Positions 7,319 through 13,558 of a stretch of 13,878 nt of DNA are shown here, in pieces. The translations under genes were made by a program, and so were the position numbers. Source of the DNA: Holosporaceae bacterium (GTDB lineage: Bacteria > Pseudomonadota > Alphaproteobacteria > UBA3830); contig JAISCG010000006.1 of the NCBI GenBank assembly GCA_031265715.1, positions 1 through 13,878 on the forward strand, written 5' to 3'. Numbering within the stretch: the stretch's first letter is position 1; every line of letters starts with the position of its first letter. A model generated the notes under the pieces. It saw nothing but the letters and a program-made list of their open reading frames with translations. It searched no databases and was not told the DNA's origin.

Positions 7319-8399
7319 GGTATTCCCTCAAAAATTTCAAAACATCTCCCGGATCGGTCACCGCGACAATCCGAGAATTTCCGAGCTCGAGCAGACGTTC
7401 GGCCAGAGCGTAGTCATTTCCCCCTTTTTCGGTTCTGTCTCCGAAAAAGATTATTTTCTCGGTTTTATATTCTTTTCGCAGTCGATCCGCAATTTGATCT
7501 TTCCCCAGTCCGCGGAGAACAATATCGATACTTATACTGCCGCCCAGGGAAATATCGTACTGAGGATACAGCGCCGACAACTCTTCTGCTATAGCTTTTC
7601 GTTCGCCGTGCCCGTCATCCCAGGATTTGTACAAAACTCTGGCGGATCCGGGGCAATTTCGCCCGAGCACGCTAAAATTTATCATTCCGCAGCGTTCTTC
7701 TATGTAATTCGGGTATAATTCTTTCTCATAGGAGGTGTTTTTTCGATATTCCTCGAGTTTTTCGATTAAAGACGCCTCGGGAGTAAAATTATTCTGATAT
7801 ATGAGATGCTCCCCCACATACAATTCATTTCCCATGGAACTGTAAATACCGGCGACTTTATTGCGGATATTTTCGGGAATCTGCTCTTTTATTTTTTGAA
7901 AATCGGAACCGGAGACAATATAAAACACGTGATTTTCGATGAAATTTTCGAGAATTTCCGCAAACTCCGCGGACATCGGACTTCGCGCCGGAGTCAGCGT
8001 GCCGTCCATATCTGCCACAAATATTGTGCCCGACTCTTTCTTTCGGTGCCGACCGTAGAGATCGTCGTACCTTACAATATCACTTTCATCAAGAACGGAT
8101 CCCCTCTGCGTTTCCTTTATTACAAGCGTTTCGACTCCGACATTTTTCAGACGGTGAACGGCTTTTTTCGGAATTTCAACAATATCTCCGACAACACAGA
8201 CTCTGACAACTTCTCCGACGGTCGCCTCGGCAACTCCCTCGGCAATTTCCCATTTTTCGGAGCGATGTTCATGAGATTGCAACGACAAACTCGCTCCCGG
8301 TTTTACCCTGATCGTCTTTTTCACAAAATCGTCGCCGACTTCGTCAACCTGCCAATTTCCCCAGGGTCTTTGCCCGATTTCACCTTTTTGGTATCCCAT
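7311..8399 (-). CDS. Fusion of type II mannose-6-phosphate isomerase (cupin) and eukaryotic-type phosphomannomutase (HAD)
   Basis: Residues 1 to about 118 match the cupin half of ManC-type enzymes: RPWGNW, VKPGASLSLQSHEHRSEKW (metal ligands around Gln41, His43, His45, Glu48), the HRL of His82, and the closing DESDIVRYDDLYGR. This domain interconverts fructose-6-P and mannose-6-P. From about residue 125 comes a HAD domain of the PMM1/PMM2 type: DMDGTLTPAR with nucleophile Asp130 and Asp132, VSGSDFQKIKEQI, ERCGMINFSVLGR, SISIDIV and FFGDRTEKGGNDY. It would turn mannose-6-P into mannose-1-P. In ManC the cupin is joined to a GDP-mannose pyrophosphorylase, so this partner is unusual. The ATG at 8399 is chosen for its GGAGG; an in-frame GTG at 8432 lacks one. 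It is the first gene of a three-gene minus-strand operon. Confidence 0.88.
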   Translation of the reverse strand: MGYQKGEIGQRPWGNWQVDEVGDDFVKKTIRVKPGASLSLQSHEHRSEKWEIAEGVAEATVGEVVRVCVVGDIVEIPKKAVHRLKNVGVETLVIKETQRGSVLDESDIVRYDDLYGRHRKKESGTIFVADMDGTLTPARSPMSAEFAEILENFIENHVFYIVSGSDFQKIKEQIPENIRNKVAGIYSSMGNELYVGEHLIYQNNFTPEASLIEKLEEYRKNTSYEKELYPNYIEERCGMINFSVLGRNCPGSARVLYKSWDDGHGERKAIAEELSALYPQYDISLGGSISIDIVLRGLGKDQIADRLRKEYKTEKIIFFGDRTEKGGNDYALAERLLELGNSRIVAVTDPGDVLKFLREYHG

Positions 8400-8410
8400 A
8401 AAATTTTTAT

Positions 8411-8415
8411 CCTCC
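8411..8415 (-). promoter_or_regulatory. Ribosome binding site that sets the start of the isomerase/phosphomannomutase gene
   Basis: GGAGG on the minus strand lies 11 bases before ATG 8399. The longer in-frame GTG start at 8432 lies upstream of this site and has no comparable one, so the shorter protein of 362 residues is preferred. Confidence 0.55.
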
Positions 8416-8424
8416 GATCGATCT

Positions 8425-8470
8425 TTTATCACGACATATTAACTTATTCTCAATCTTTATGCGCTATAGT
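8425..8470. promoter_or_regulatory. Divergent promoter region between the sugar operon and the STAS operon
   Basis: For the minus-strand operon, TTGAGA (8453-8448) and GATAAA (8430-8425) are separated by 17 bases, an acceptable -35/-10 pair. For the plus-strand STAS gene, TATAGT at 8465-8470 is a good -10 with no clear -35, which hints at an activator. TTAA-N7-TCAA (8439-8453) between them is one base short of the CtrA consensus; its spacing to either -10 differs from that at nrdD and divK, so it may be chance. The whole 8400-8498 gap holds no gene. Confidence 0.3.
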
Positions 8471-8498
8471 TTTTTACAACAATTTAGAGGAGAAGACC

Positions 8499-8831
8499 AT
8501 GGAAATGAAAAGTGCGACACGGGAAGGAGTAACAATCGTAACGCCGGTCGGTCGTGTGGACACATCAACCGCCAAAGCTTTCGAAGACGGCGTTATGGGG
8601 GCGATCGCGGCAAACAATAAGGTGGCGATAGCTTTTAATGAAATCGATTATATTTCAAGTGCGGGATTGAGAGTCGTGCTGATGGCGGGAAAAAAACTGA
8701 CGGCGTCGAAGGGAACTCTGGTCATTATAAATATTCCCGAAAAAATACTGACTATTTTCAAAATGAGCGGATTTGATAAAATTTTAAAAATATGTCCAAC
8801 TTTTGAGGAATCTAAATCTTTTTTTAACTAA
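8499..8831 (+). CDS. Stand-alone STAS-domain protein (anti-sigma factor antagonist type)
   Basis: The 110 residues form one complete STAS domain. The family hallmark is present: an acidic-strand segment NEIDYISSAGLRVVL, where the Ser of SSAGL is the residue phosphorylated by anti-sigma kinases in SpoIIAA/RsbV relatives, followed by a second half with LVIINIPEKI and MSGFDKI. Such proteins bind an anti-sigma factor or serve as phospho-switches; no kinase or phosphatase partner gene is in view. The start at ATG 8499 is fixed by AGGAG at 8487-8491. The long upstream extension of the frame is the complement of the divergent sugar gene and is ignored. The patatin gene follows after 46 bases with its own strong ribosome binding site, so the two are probably co-transcribed. 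Confidence 0.88.
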   Translation: MEMKSATREGVTIVTPVGRVDTSTAKAFEDGVMGAIAANNKVAIAFNEIDYISSAGLRVVLMAGKKLTASKGTLVIINIPEKILTIFKMSGFDKILKICPTFEESKSFFN

Positions 8832-8877
8832 TTTGCTTTTTAATGATTGATGATACCAAGTAGAAGGAGTAATTATC

Positions 8878-9942
8878 ATGGTAAAAATACCGACTGAAGA
8901 GAAAAAGAAGGAGTATAAGGACGATAAAAAAAGAATATCCGTCGCAATGCAGGGAGGAGGAGCTCATGGTGCCTATACCTGGGGGGTGTTGGACAGGCTT
9001 TTGCAGGAAAAGGACCTGATTATTGAAGGTGTATCCGGGACCAGTGCAGGCGGAATGAACGCTGTGGCAGTGGCTCAGGGTATAATAACCGGAGGCAACG
9101 AAGGCGCTCGACAACTTATGTCCGAATACTGGGATATAAACTCGAAAGCCGGTGAGTCCAGCATGTTTAAACCGGGAGTACTTGACATGTTAGCCGGAAA
9201 ATACACGATGCATAATTCTCCGGGGTTCCTGTTTTTTGATTTTATCAGTAAAATTTTTTCGCCCTACCAGTTGAACCCGCTCGGAAATAATCCCCTGAAA
9301 GGAGTGGTCGATCAATTGTTTGATTTCGATAAACTGAATGAGGGAGCCGAAACGGTTAAAGTGTTTTTGGCAGCGACGCACGTTTACACGGGAAAATTAA
9401 AAGTATTTTCAAACGTGACGAAAGATCTGAGCACCGAAGCTCTTTTGGCAACCGCCTGCCTGCCCACAATGTTTGCGGCTGTGTTGGTAAAAGGCGAGTA
9501 TTACTGGGACGGCGGATTTATCGGAAATCCGGTTATATATCCTCTGATCTATGACTGCGAGACGCCGGATATTATGATAATTAAGTTGAATCCTACCCAC
9601 CGCACAAAGTTGCCGACCTCGGCTTCCGAAATTTCGGACAGGTTAAATGAAATTACCAATAACACGTCGATTATGAGAGAAATGCGCTCAATGCATTTTA
9701 TTACAAAATTGATTGATACGGGAATTGTTGCGCCGGGTAAATTGAAGCGATGCTTTGTCCACTTGATAGAAGATGAAAAAGCGTTCCATGAACTCGGGTG
9801 GTCGTCCAAGCTGAATACAGACAGAGACTTTTTGAGTTATCTGTTTAACGCGGGAAGAAAATCCGCAGATAAGTGGCTTGAGAAAAATTATGATAAAATC
9901 GGGAAAGAAACCACAGCAAATGTTGCCGAAGAGTTCGTTTAG
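8878..9942 (+). CDS. Patatin-like phospholipase
   Basis: The 354-residue protein carries the Ser-Asp dyad of patatin lipid acyl hydrolases: the oxyanion loop GGGAHG at 26-31, the nucleophile elbow GTSAG with Ser56, and DGG with Asp211 preceded by YYW. It would hydrolyse fatty acids from phospholipids or other acyl lipids. There is no signal peptide; the first 19 residues are Lys/Glu-rich and charged, so it is cytoplasmic unless exported by a leaderless route, as proposed for rickettsial Pat1/Pat2. The ATG follows GAAGGAG by about 7 bases. Motifs are complete and nothing suggests inactivation. It lies in the same orientation as the STAS gene upstream and the transporter genes downstream, but the 167 bases before the permease (155 to the earliest ATG) could separate transcripts. 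Confidence 0.9.
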   Translation: MVKIPTEEKKKEYKDDKKRISVAMQGGGAHGAYTWGVLDRLLQEKDLIIEGVSGTSAGGMNAVAVAQGIITGGNEGARQLMSEYWDINSKAGESSMFKPGVLDMLAGKYTMHNSPGFLFFDFISKIFSPYQLNPLGNNPLKGVVDQLFDFDKLNEGAETVKVFLAATHVYTGKLKVFSNVTKDLSTEALLATACLPTMFAAVLVKGEYYWDGGFIGNPVIYPLIYDCETPDIMIIKLNPTHRTKLPTSASEISDRLNEITNNTSIMREMRSMHFITKLIDTGIVAPGKLKRCFVHLIEDEKAFHELGWSSKLNTDRDFLSYLFNAGRKSADKWLEKNYDKIGKETTANVAEEFV

Positions 9943-9972
9943 AGAAAATTTAGTTCTGAAAACAAGAAATTG

Positions 9973-9993
9973 TTTCGGGAATTTTTCCCGAAA
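9973..9993 (+). repeat. Perfect 9-bp inverted repeat between patatin and permease genes
   Basis: TTTCGGGAA and TTCCCGAAA are perfectly complementary around a TTT loop. No run of T follows, so it is not a standard intrinsic terminator. It could be an mRNA-stabilising or attenuating hairpin, or a dyad-symmetric protein binding site. The rest of the 9943-10097 gap shows no convincing gene. Confidence 0.45.
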
Positions 9994-10099
9994 GGCGTCG
10001 CGGGAAATGTTAAACAGTGGAGCGGCGCCGAAAAAAGTAATGATCGGGAAAGTTTTTGTTTTTCCGTGAGATGGAAACGAAAACAGCCGATTTCTGAAT

Positions 10100-10103
10100 G
10101 GAG
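10100..10103 (+). promoter_or_regulatory. Ribosome binding site that favours the internal permease start
   Basis: GGAG lies 6 bases before ATG 10110 and 3 before ATG 10107. It overlaps and follows the earliest in-frame ATG at 10098, which has no such site of its own. The start at 10110 is therefore preferred, dropping four residues. Confidence 0.5.
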
Positions 10104-10109
10104 TTTATG

Positions 10110-10988
10110 ATGTTCCCATTAGAAAGTGTTCTTGCAACCAATATGGTTAACATAATTTCACTGTCGTTAGCATTTATTTTAATCGGATTGAATGTTTATT
10201 TGTCGTCACAGGTGTTGAATGTTACGGATCTTACCTGCGATGCGAGCGTTGCACTCGGGGGATGTTCCTACGGGGTACTGACACTGTGCGGGATACACCC
10301 GGTAGTCGCTTTTTTTGTTTCTGTCTGCTTTGGTGCGGCAGCAGGATTTCTGACGTCGTCACTCGTAAATAATATAAAAATCGAACCGGTTTTGGCGAGT
10401 ATTATCATATTGACCCTTCTTCAAACCATTATAGTAAAAATATTAGACTTTGGAAAAATTGCCGCCACAGGAAAAGATGAGGTGTCGGTATTCGCTTCAT
10501 TTTCGGCAATTGACAATGCCATTATTACATTTGTAACGGTTTCGGTCTTGTTCATGTTTTTTTTAAAAATGATGAATTCCGAATACGGACTTGCCATGAG
10601 AGTGTACGGCGACGGTCAGATTATATCAAAATCCCTCGGAATCGACACCAAAGGAACGCTTTCTGCAGGGTTAGAAATCGGAAATGCTTTCGCGGCTGCA
10701 GCCGGAGCGTTGGTCGCTCAAATAACAGGCACTTTTGACGTAGCAATGGGAGGCGGAGCGTTTGTTTTCGGTCTGGCCGCAATTATTATCGGAAACAGAT
10801 TGTTATTACCGGGAACAATTAAAGCGTCTGTGTTCGGATGTCTCGTCGGAGCTGTTATTTATAAAGTGCTGACGGAAGTAGTTACACGTATGCTCGGAGG
10901 GTCCGAGTACAACAGCATAGCCATAGCTATGGCACTCATATTCCTGATTGCTATAATTCAAGACTCTAAGACCAGGAGAATCACATGA
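10110..10988 (+). CDS. ABC transporter permease, TrpY-like (putative tryptophan/tyrosine uptake family)
   Basis: This is a hydrophobic integral membrane protein of about 292 residues with eight or so predicted transmembrane segments, in the branched-chain-amino-acid-type permease superfamily. The cytoplasmic stretch SLGIDTKGTLSAGLEIGNAF, followed by GALVAQITGTFDVAMGGG and GLAAIIIGN, matches the conserved coupling and channel region of the permease that works with ABC_sub_bind substrate proteins and a dedicated ATPase. Family members are annotated as aromatic amino acid or unknown-substrate importers, so the substrate is not certain. Its stop overlaps the ATPase start by ATGA, as expected of subunits of one complex. 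The usual substrate-binding lipoprotein gene is not next to it: the upstream neighbour is the patatin gene. Confidence 0.85.
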   Translation: MFPLESVLATNMVNIISLSLAFILIGLNVYLSSQVLNVTDLTCDASVALGGCSYGVLTLCGIHPVVAFFVSVCFGAAAGFLTSSLVNNIKIEPVLASIIILTLLQTIIVKILDFGKIAATGKDEVSVFASFSAIDNAIITFVTVSVLFMFFLKMMNSEYGLAMRVYGDGQIISKSLGIDTKGTLSAGLEIGNAFAAAAGALVAQITGTFDVAMGGGAFVFGLAAIIIGNRLLLPGTIKASVFGCLVGAVIYKVLTEVVTRMLGGSEYNSIAIAMALIFLIAIIQDSKTRRIT

Positions 10989-11776
10989 TTCGTGTGGAAG
11001 ACGTATTCGTAGTGTTTTACTCGGGCTCTCCCCTGGAGAGAATAGCGCTGAGAGGAATTAATTTTACCGCTCTTGACGGTGAAGTTGTGTCCGTAATCGG
11101 GAACAGCGGCAGCGGGCGAACCACTTTACTCAGGTTTTTGGCCGGTCATATCGGTTCAAGCTTCGGTCGTCTCTGGTTTAATAAAACCAACATAACCGGC
11201 CAGTCTCTGCCGGAAAGGTCCAATCTGTTTTCATCGGTATTTTACGATCACAACACGGGAACCGCTGAAAATCTCACGGTTATAGAAAACCTAGCGATAG
11301 CAAATTTGCATCATCAGACAAGAAGTGTTTTCGAACCGGCGATATCTGCGGAAATGCGCGAGATGTTTATCGAACAATTGCACGGGGTTGATTTTATGGG
11401 AATGGAGCAGCTCGCAGACGTAAGAGTTGCGAATATATCCAAACCCCATCGACAGGTTTTGGCGCTGATGATCGCTGTAATTAAAGGAGCTCAGGTGCTA
11501 CTAATAGACGAGCATTCCACCGGATTGGATCCGGAATCATCGAAAGCTTTGACGGAAACTACGGAAAAAATTGTACGATCGCAGAAAATTACCACAATCA
11601 TGGCTTTAAATGACCCGAAGCTCGCACTGGATATGGCGGACAGAGCTCTCGTGCTCAATCGGGGGCAGGTTGTCTGTAATTTCAGCGGAGAAGAGAAGAA
11701 GCGAATAAAACCGGATGATATTTTTGCGCCACTTAACGTAATTCCGCCCGCAAAGAATTTAGGAATACCGCAGTAA
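10985..11776 (+). CDS. ABC transporter ATP-binding protein, TrpZ-like, with degenerate nucleotide-binding motifs
   Basis: The 263 residues align along their whole length with the ATPase partners of TrpY-like permeases, including the NLTVIENLAIA stretch, the LLIDEHSTGLDP Walker B (Asp175, Glu176) and the family-specific FSGEEKK end. Four motifs needed for normal ATP binding and hydrolysis differ. Walker A reads GNSGSGRTT, with Arg45 for the invariant Lys; the Q-loop position is Tyr87; the LSGGQ signature is replaced by NISKP (150-154); and the H-loop His is Asn209. The frame is intact, the start is preceded by AGGAG, and the ATG overlaps the permease stop, so this is not recent decay by frameshift. 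It may be a weak or regulatory ATPase, or need another one for transport. Confidence 0.85.
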   Translation: MIRVEDVFVVFYSGSPLERIALRGINFTALDGEVVSVIGNSGSGRTTLLRFLAGHIGSSFGRLWFNKTNITGQSLPERSNLFSSVFYDHNTGTAENLTVIENLAIANLHHQTRSVFEPAISAEMREMFIEQLHGVDFMGMEQLADVRVANISKPHRQVLALMIAVIKGAQVLLIDEHSTGLDPESSKALTETTEKIVRSQKITTIMALNDPKLALDMADRALVLNRGQVVCNFSGEEKKRIKPDDIFAPLNVIPPAKNLGIPQ

Positions 11777-11787
11777 CAAATTCGGTG

Positions 11788-11807
11788 AATTTCCCCCTGG
11801 AGAAATT
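11788..11807. other. Weak hairpin between convergent ATPase and pleD genes
   Basis: AATTTC (11788-11793) pairs with GAAATT (11802-11807), with two further possible C-G pairs inside. It occupies the 50-base gap between two convergent genes, where a shared terminator is expected, but neither strand has a T-run after the stem. It is recorded as the only structure seen there. Confidence 0.25.
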
Positions 11808-11826
11808 TGAAAAAGACGTCTAATAA

Positions 11827-13113
11827 CTACGCACAGACCTTGATGCTGTTTCCTCCGTTTTGTTTTGCGGCGTACATAAAACGGTCGGCGATTGAAATGG
11901 CGTCGTAGTAGGATGAGACACTTCCGTTCGGTTCCACGCAGCATATGCCGATGCTCACCGTGCAATGCGCGTTGTGGAACACCGAATTTTCGATTTTCTT
12001 TTGGATTCTGTTAACGACGTCCACCGCATCCCGTTTGGAAATGTCGTTCATCAAAATTATAAATTCGTCGCCGCCGTATCTGGCCACGATATCCGAAGAT
12101 CGGATGTATTTTTTTATCACGCCGGAGATGTGTTTCAGCATTGAATCTGCAAACGAGTGTCCGTGTTTATCGTTTATCGTTTTGAATTTATCCACGTCCA
12201 CCATGGCGATGGCCGATGCGGACATACAGTGTTCTTTGTTTTTCAGATAATCGTCGAAAAATGAGCGATTATATACCTCCGTTGTGGAGTCCAAAACTGA
12301 CAGATACAGGCTCTTTTTTAATTTTTCCAGAAAAACTTCGTACATTTTTTTGTATCGCATGAGGGAGTCCAGTCTGAATTTTATCAAAAAAGGGGAGGCG
12401 GTTATATCCAGAAAATCGGTGGCTCCGATATCCGACTCGATTGCCCTGTGTATATTTTTTCCGGTGTATTTATCGTAGGTGATGGCGATTGCTTTGTTCG
12501 GATTGGTCTTCATCAGGCGTAAATTTGCGCAGCACTCATAGGCTTGCCTGTGTCCCGCATTCAAAATAAACAGATCGGAATTATCGATGTGATCACCGGG
12601 TATCCAGCTGTTGAGCTGAATGACTTCCGTGTTTTCAAAAATGCTTTTGTGCAGAAAATCCACATTGCTGTGAAAAATCGAAACTATTTTCCGTTTTCCG
12701 CGTTCTTCAAGATGCAGGTTATTCAGAATGGCGTCGTTAAATTTATTTTTTAAATTTATAAAAGTCCGCAATCTTTGGATGAGGTCATTTTTTTTGATGC
12801 CGGTAAGGACGACGTCCTCCAATCTTACCGGCGGAATCACCTGATTCTCGGATTCCGCAACGCCGATTATCGGAATTATGTTACACAATTCTCTCAGAAC
12901 GGAAAAGGAATCGAGAAACAGCTTCGATGATTTTTCCGAAAAATTTTTCGGAAGCGACAGAAAAACCAGGTCAATCGCCTCCGTTCTGATGATTCTCAGA
13001 GAATCTTCCATTGATTTTGAAAACATCAGAGAGTAGTAGGGCTTCTGCAATTTCAACGAAATCGCGGCAAGATTTTGTTTATTTTCAGTAATCGCCAGAA
13101 TTCGCGCTACCAT
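11827..13113 (-). CDS. pleD: PleD-like diguanylate cyclase with degenerate receiver domains
   Basis: The 428 residues follow the PleD plan: receiver 1 (about 1-125), receiver-like domain 2 (about 140-260) and a C-terminal GGDEF domain (about 270-428) that makes cyclic di-GMP from two GTP. The catalytic end looks functional: MVDVDKFKTINDKHGH, ARYGGDEFIIL with GGDEF at 347-351, and an RSSD inhibitory-site motif (338-341) at the same spacing as in Caulobacter PleD. Receiver 1 opens MVARILAI, as PleD opens MSARILVV, but the acidic pair is Thr9-Glu10 and the phospho-accepting Asp53 is Ser53, so it should not be phosphorylated. The gene follows divK with a 29-base overlap, the conserved alphaproteobacterial order. 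The intact GGDEF and synteny make the identity firm; control of activity must differ from the Caulobacter model. Confidence 0.9.
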   Translation of the reverse strand: MVARILAITENKQNLAAISLKLQKPYYSLMFSKSMEDSLRIIRTEAIDLVFLSLPKNFSEKSSKLFLDSFSVLRELCNIIPIIGVAESENQVIPPVRLEDVVLTGIKKNDLIQRLRTFINLKNKFNDAILNNLHLEERGKRKIVSIFHSNVDFLHKSIFENTEVIQLNSWIPGDHIDNSDLFILNAGHRQAYECCANLRLMKTNPNKAIAITYDKYTGKNIHRAIESDIGATDFLDITASPFLIKFRLDSLMRYKKMYEVFLEKLKKSLYLSVLDSTTEVYNRSFFDDYLKNKEHCMSASAIAMVDVDKFKTINDKHGHSFADSMLKHISGVIKKYIRSSDIVARYGGDEFIILMNDISKRDAVDVVNRIQKKIENSVFHNAHCTVSIGICCVEPNGSVSSYYDAISIADRFMYAAKQNGGNSIKVCA

Positions 13114-13498
13114 TTATCTTACTTTCAATACATGTAAAAATCGACTCGGTGAGTTTATCCATAGAAATCGGTTTTGTTAAGAAGGCATCGAGGATTTCTG
13201 CAATATTTTTTTTGCATTCGGGCTTGTATACGGATAATCCGATGATCGGCATGAAGACGAAAGCTCGTTCGGTCTTCATTTTCGCTATCAGTTTCTCGAC
13301 AAAGGATTCTTCTGCTATTTCCGTATTTATAACGACCAAATCCCGGTGGGTTTCTTTAATTTTTATCAATCCGTCCATGGCGGATTTTGCTACATAAACG
13401 TCGAAACCGTTCGCTTCCAGAACATCTTCGTAGAGCATACAATGCAGTGAATTTTTTTCTATCAACACCGCAGATTTTCTGAATAAACTTGCTTGCAT
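13085..13498 (-). CDS. divK: DivK-like single-domain response regulator lacking the phospho-accepting Asp
   Basis: This is a single receiver domain of 137 residues. Resemblance to DivK is seen in the YEDVLEANGF helix (LFHDLLEAQGY in Caulobacter), the DLVVINTEI strand and FLTKPISMDKL near the end with conserved Lys109, plus the position directly before pleD. In Caulobacter, DivK in phosphorylated form controls the DivL-CckA-CtrA pathway. Here the acidic pocket ED is Glu14-Lys15 and Asn58 (codon AAT) stands where the phosphorylated Asp53 should be, so ordinary phosphorylation looks impossible. The last 15 or so residues (NGSANSGDY) are an extra tail that overlaps pleD. ATG 13498 is preceded by GGAG at a 5-base distance. 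Function as a phosphorylation-independent or constitutively unphosphorylated-state protein is an inference. Confidence 0.82.
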   Translation of the reverse strand: MQASLFRKSAVLIEKNSLHCMLYEDVLEANGFDVYVAKSAMDGLIKIKETHRDLVVINTEIAEESFVEKLIAKMKTERAFVFMPIIGLSVYKPECKKNIAEILDAFLTKPISMDKLTESIFTCIESKINGSANSGDY

Positions 13499-13520
13499 GT
13501 TTTCTCCGATATATTAACGA

Positions 13521-13558
13521 ATTATAAATTATCGTTATATTGTTAACAAAAAGTTAAC
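13521..13558 (-). promoter_or_regulatory. Predicted promoter and CtrA-type box of divK-pleD
   Basis: On the minus strand, TTGTTA (13549-13544), a 17-base spacer and a perfect TATAAT (13526-13521) form a good sigma-70 promoter, 23 bases before the divK ATG. Overlapping the -35 is GTTAAC-N5-GTTAAC (13542-13558), which contains TTAA-N7-TTAAC and is fully palindromic. The box ends 15 bases before the -10, nearly the 16 bases seen at nrdD. CtrA is known to control divK in Caulobacter; binding here is predicted only. Confidence 0.6.

Noticed and set aside
6902..7594. A 230-residue plus-strand frame opposite the nucleotidyltransferase and phosphomannomutase genes
   Set aside because: It crosses two recognised minus-strand genes, is rich in Phe, Arg and Ser as expected of an antisense shadow, and shows no motif.
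7806..8498. Upstream extension of the STAS reading frame
   Set aside because: It lies opposite the isomerase/mutase gene, while ATG 8499 has a good ribosome binding site and begins exactly at the STAS domain.
11777..11826. Bidirectional intrinsic terminator between the ATPase and pleD genes
   Set aside because: The stem is short and imperfect and neither strand has a T-run after it, so it is listed only as a weak hairpin.
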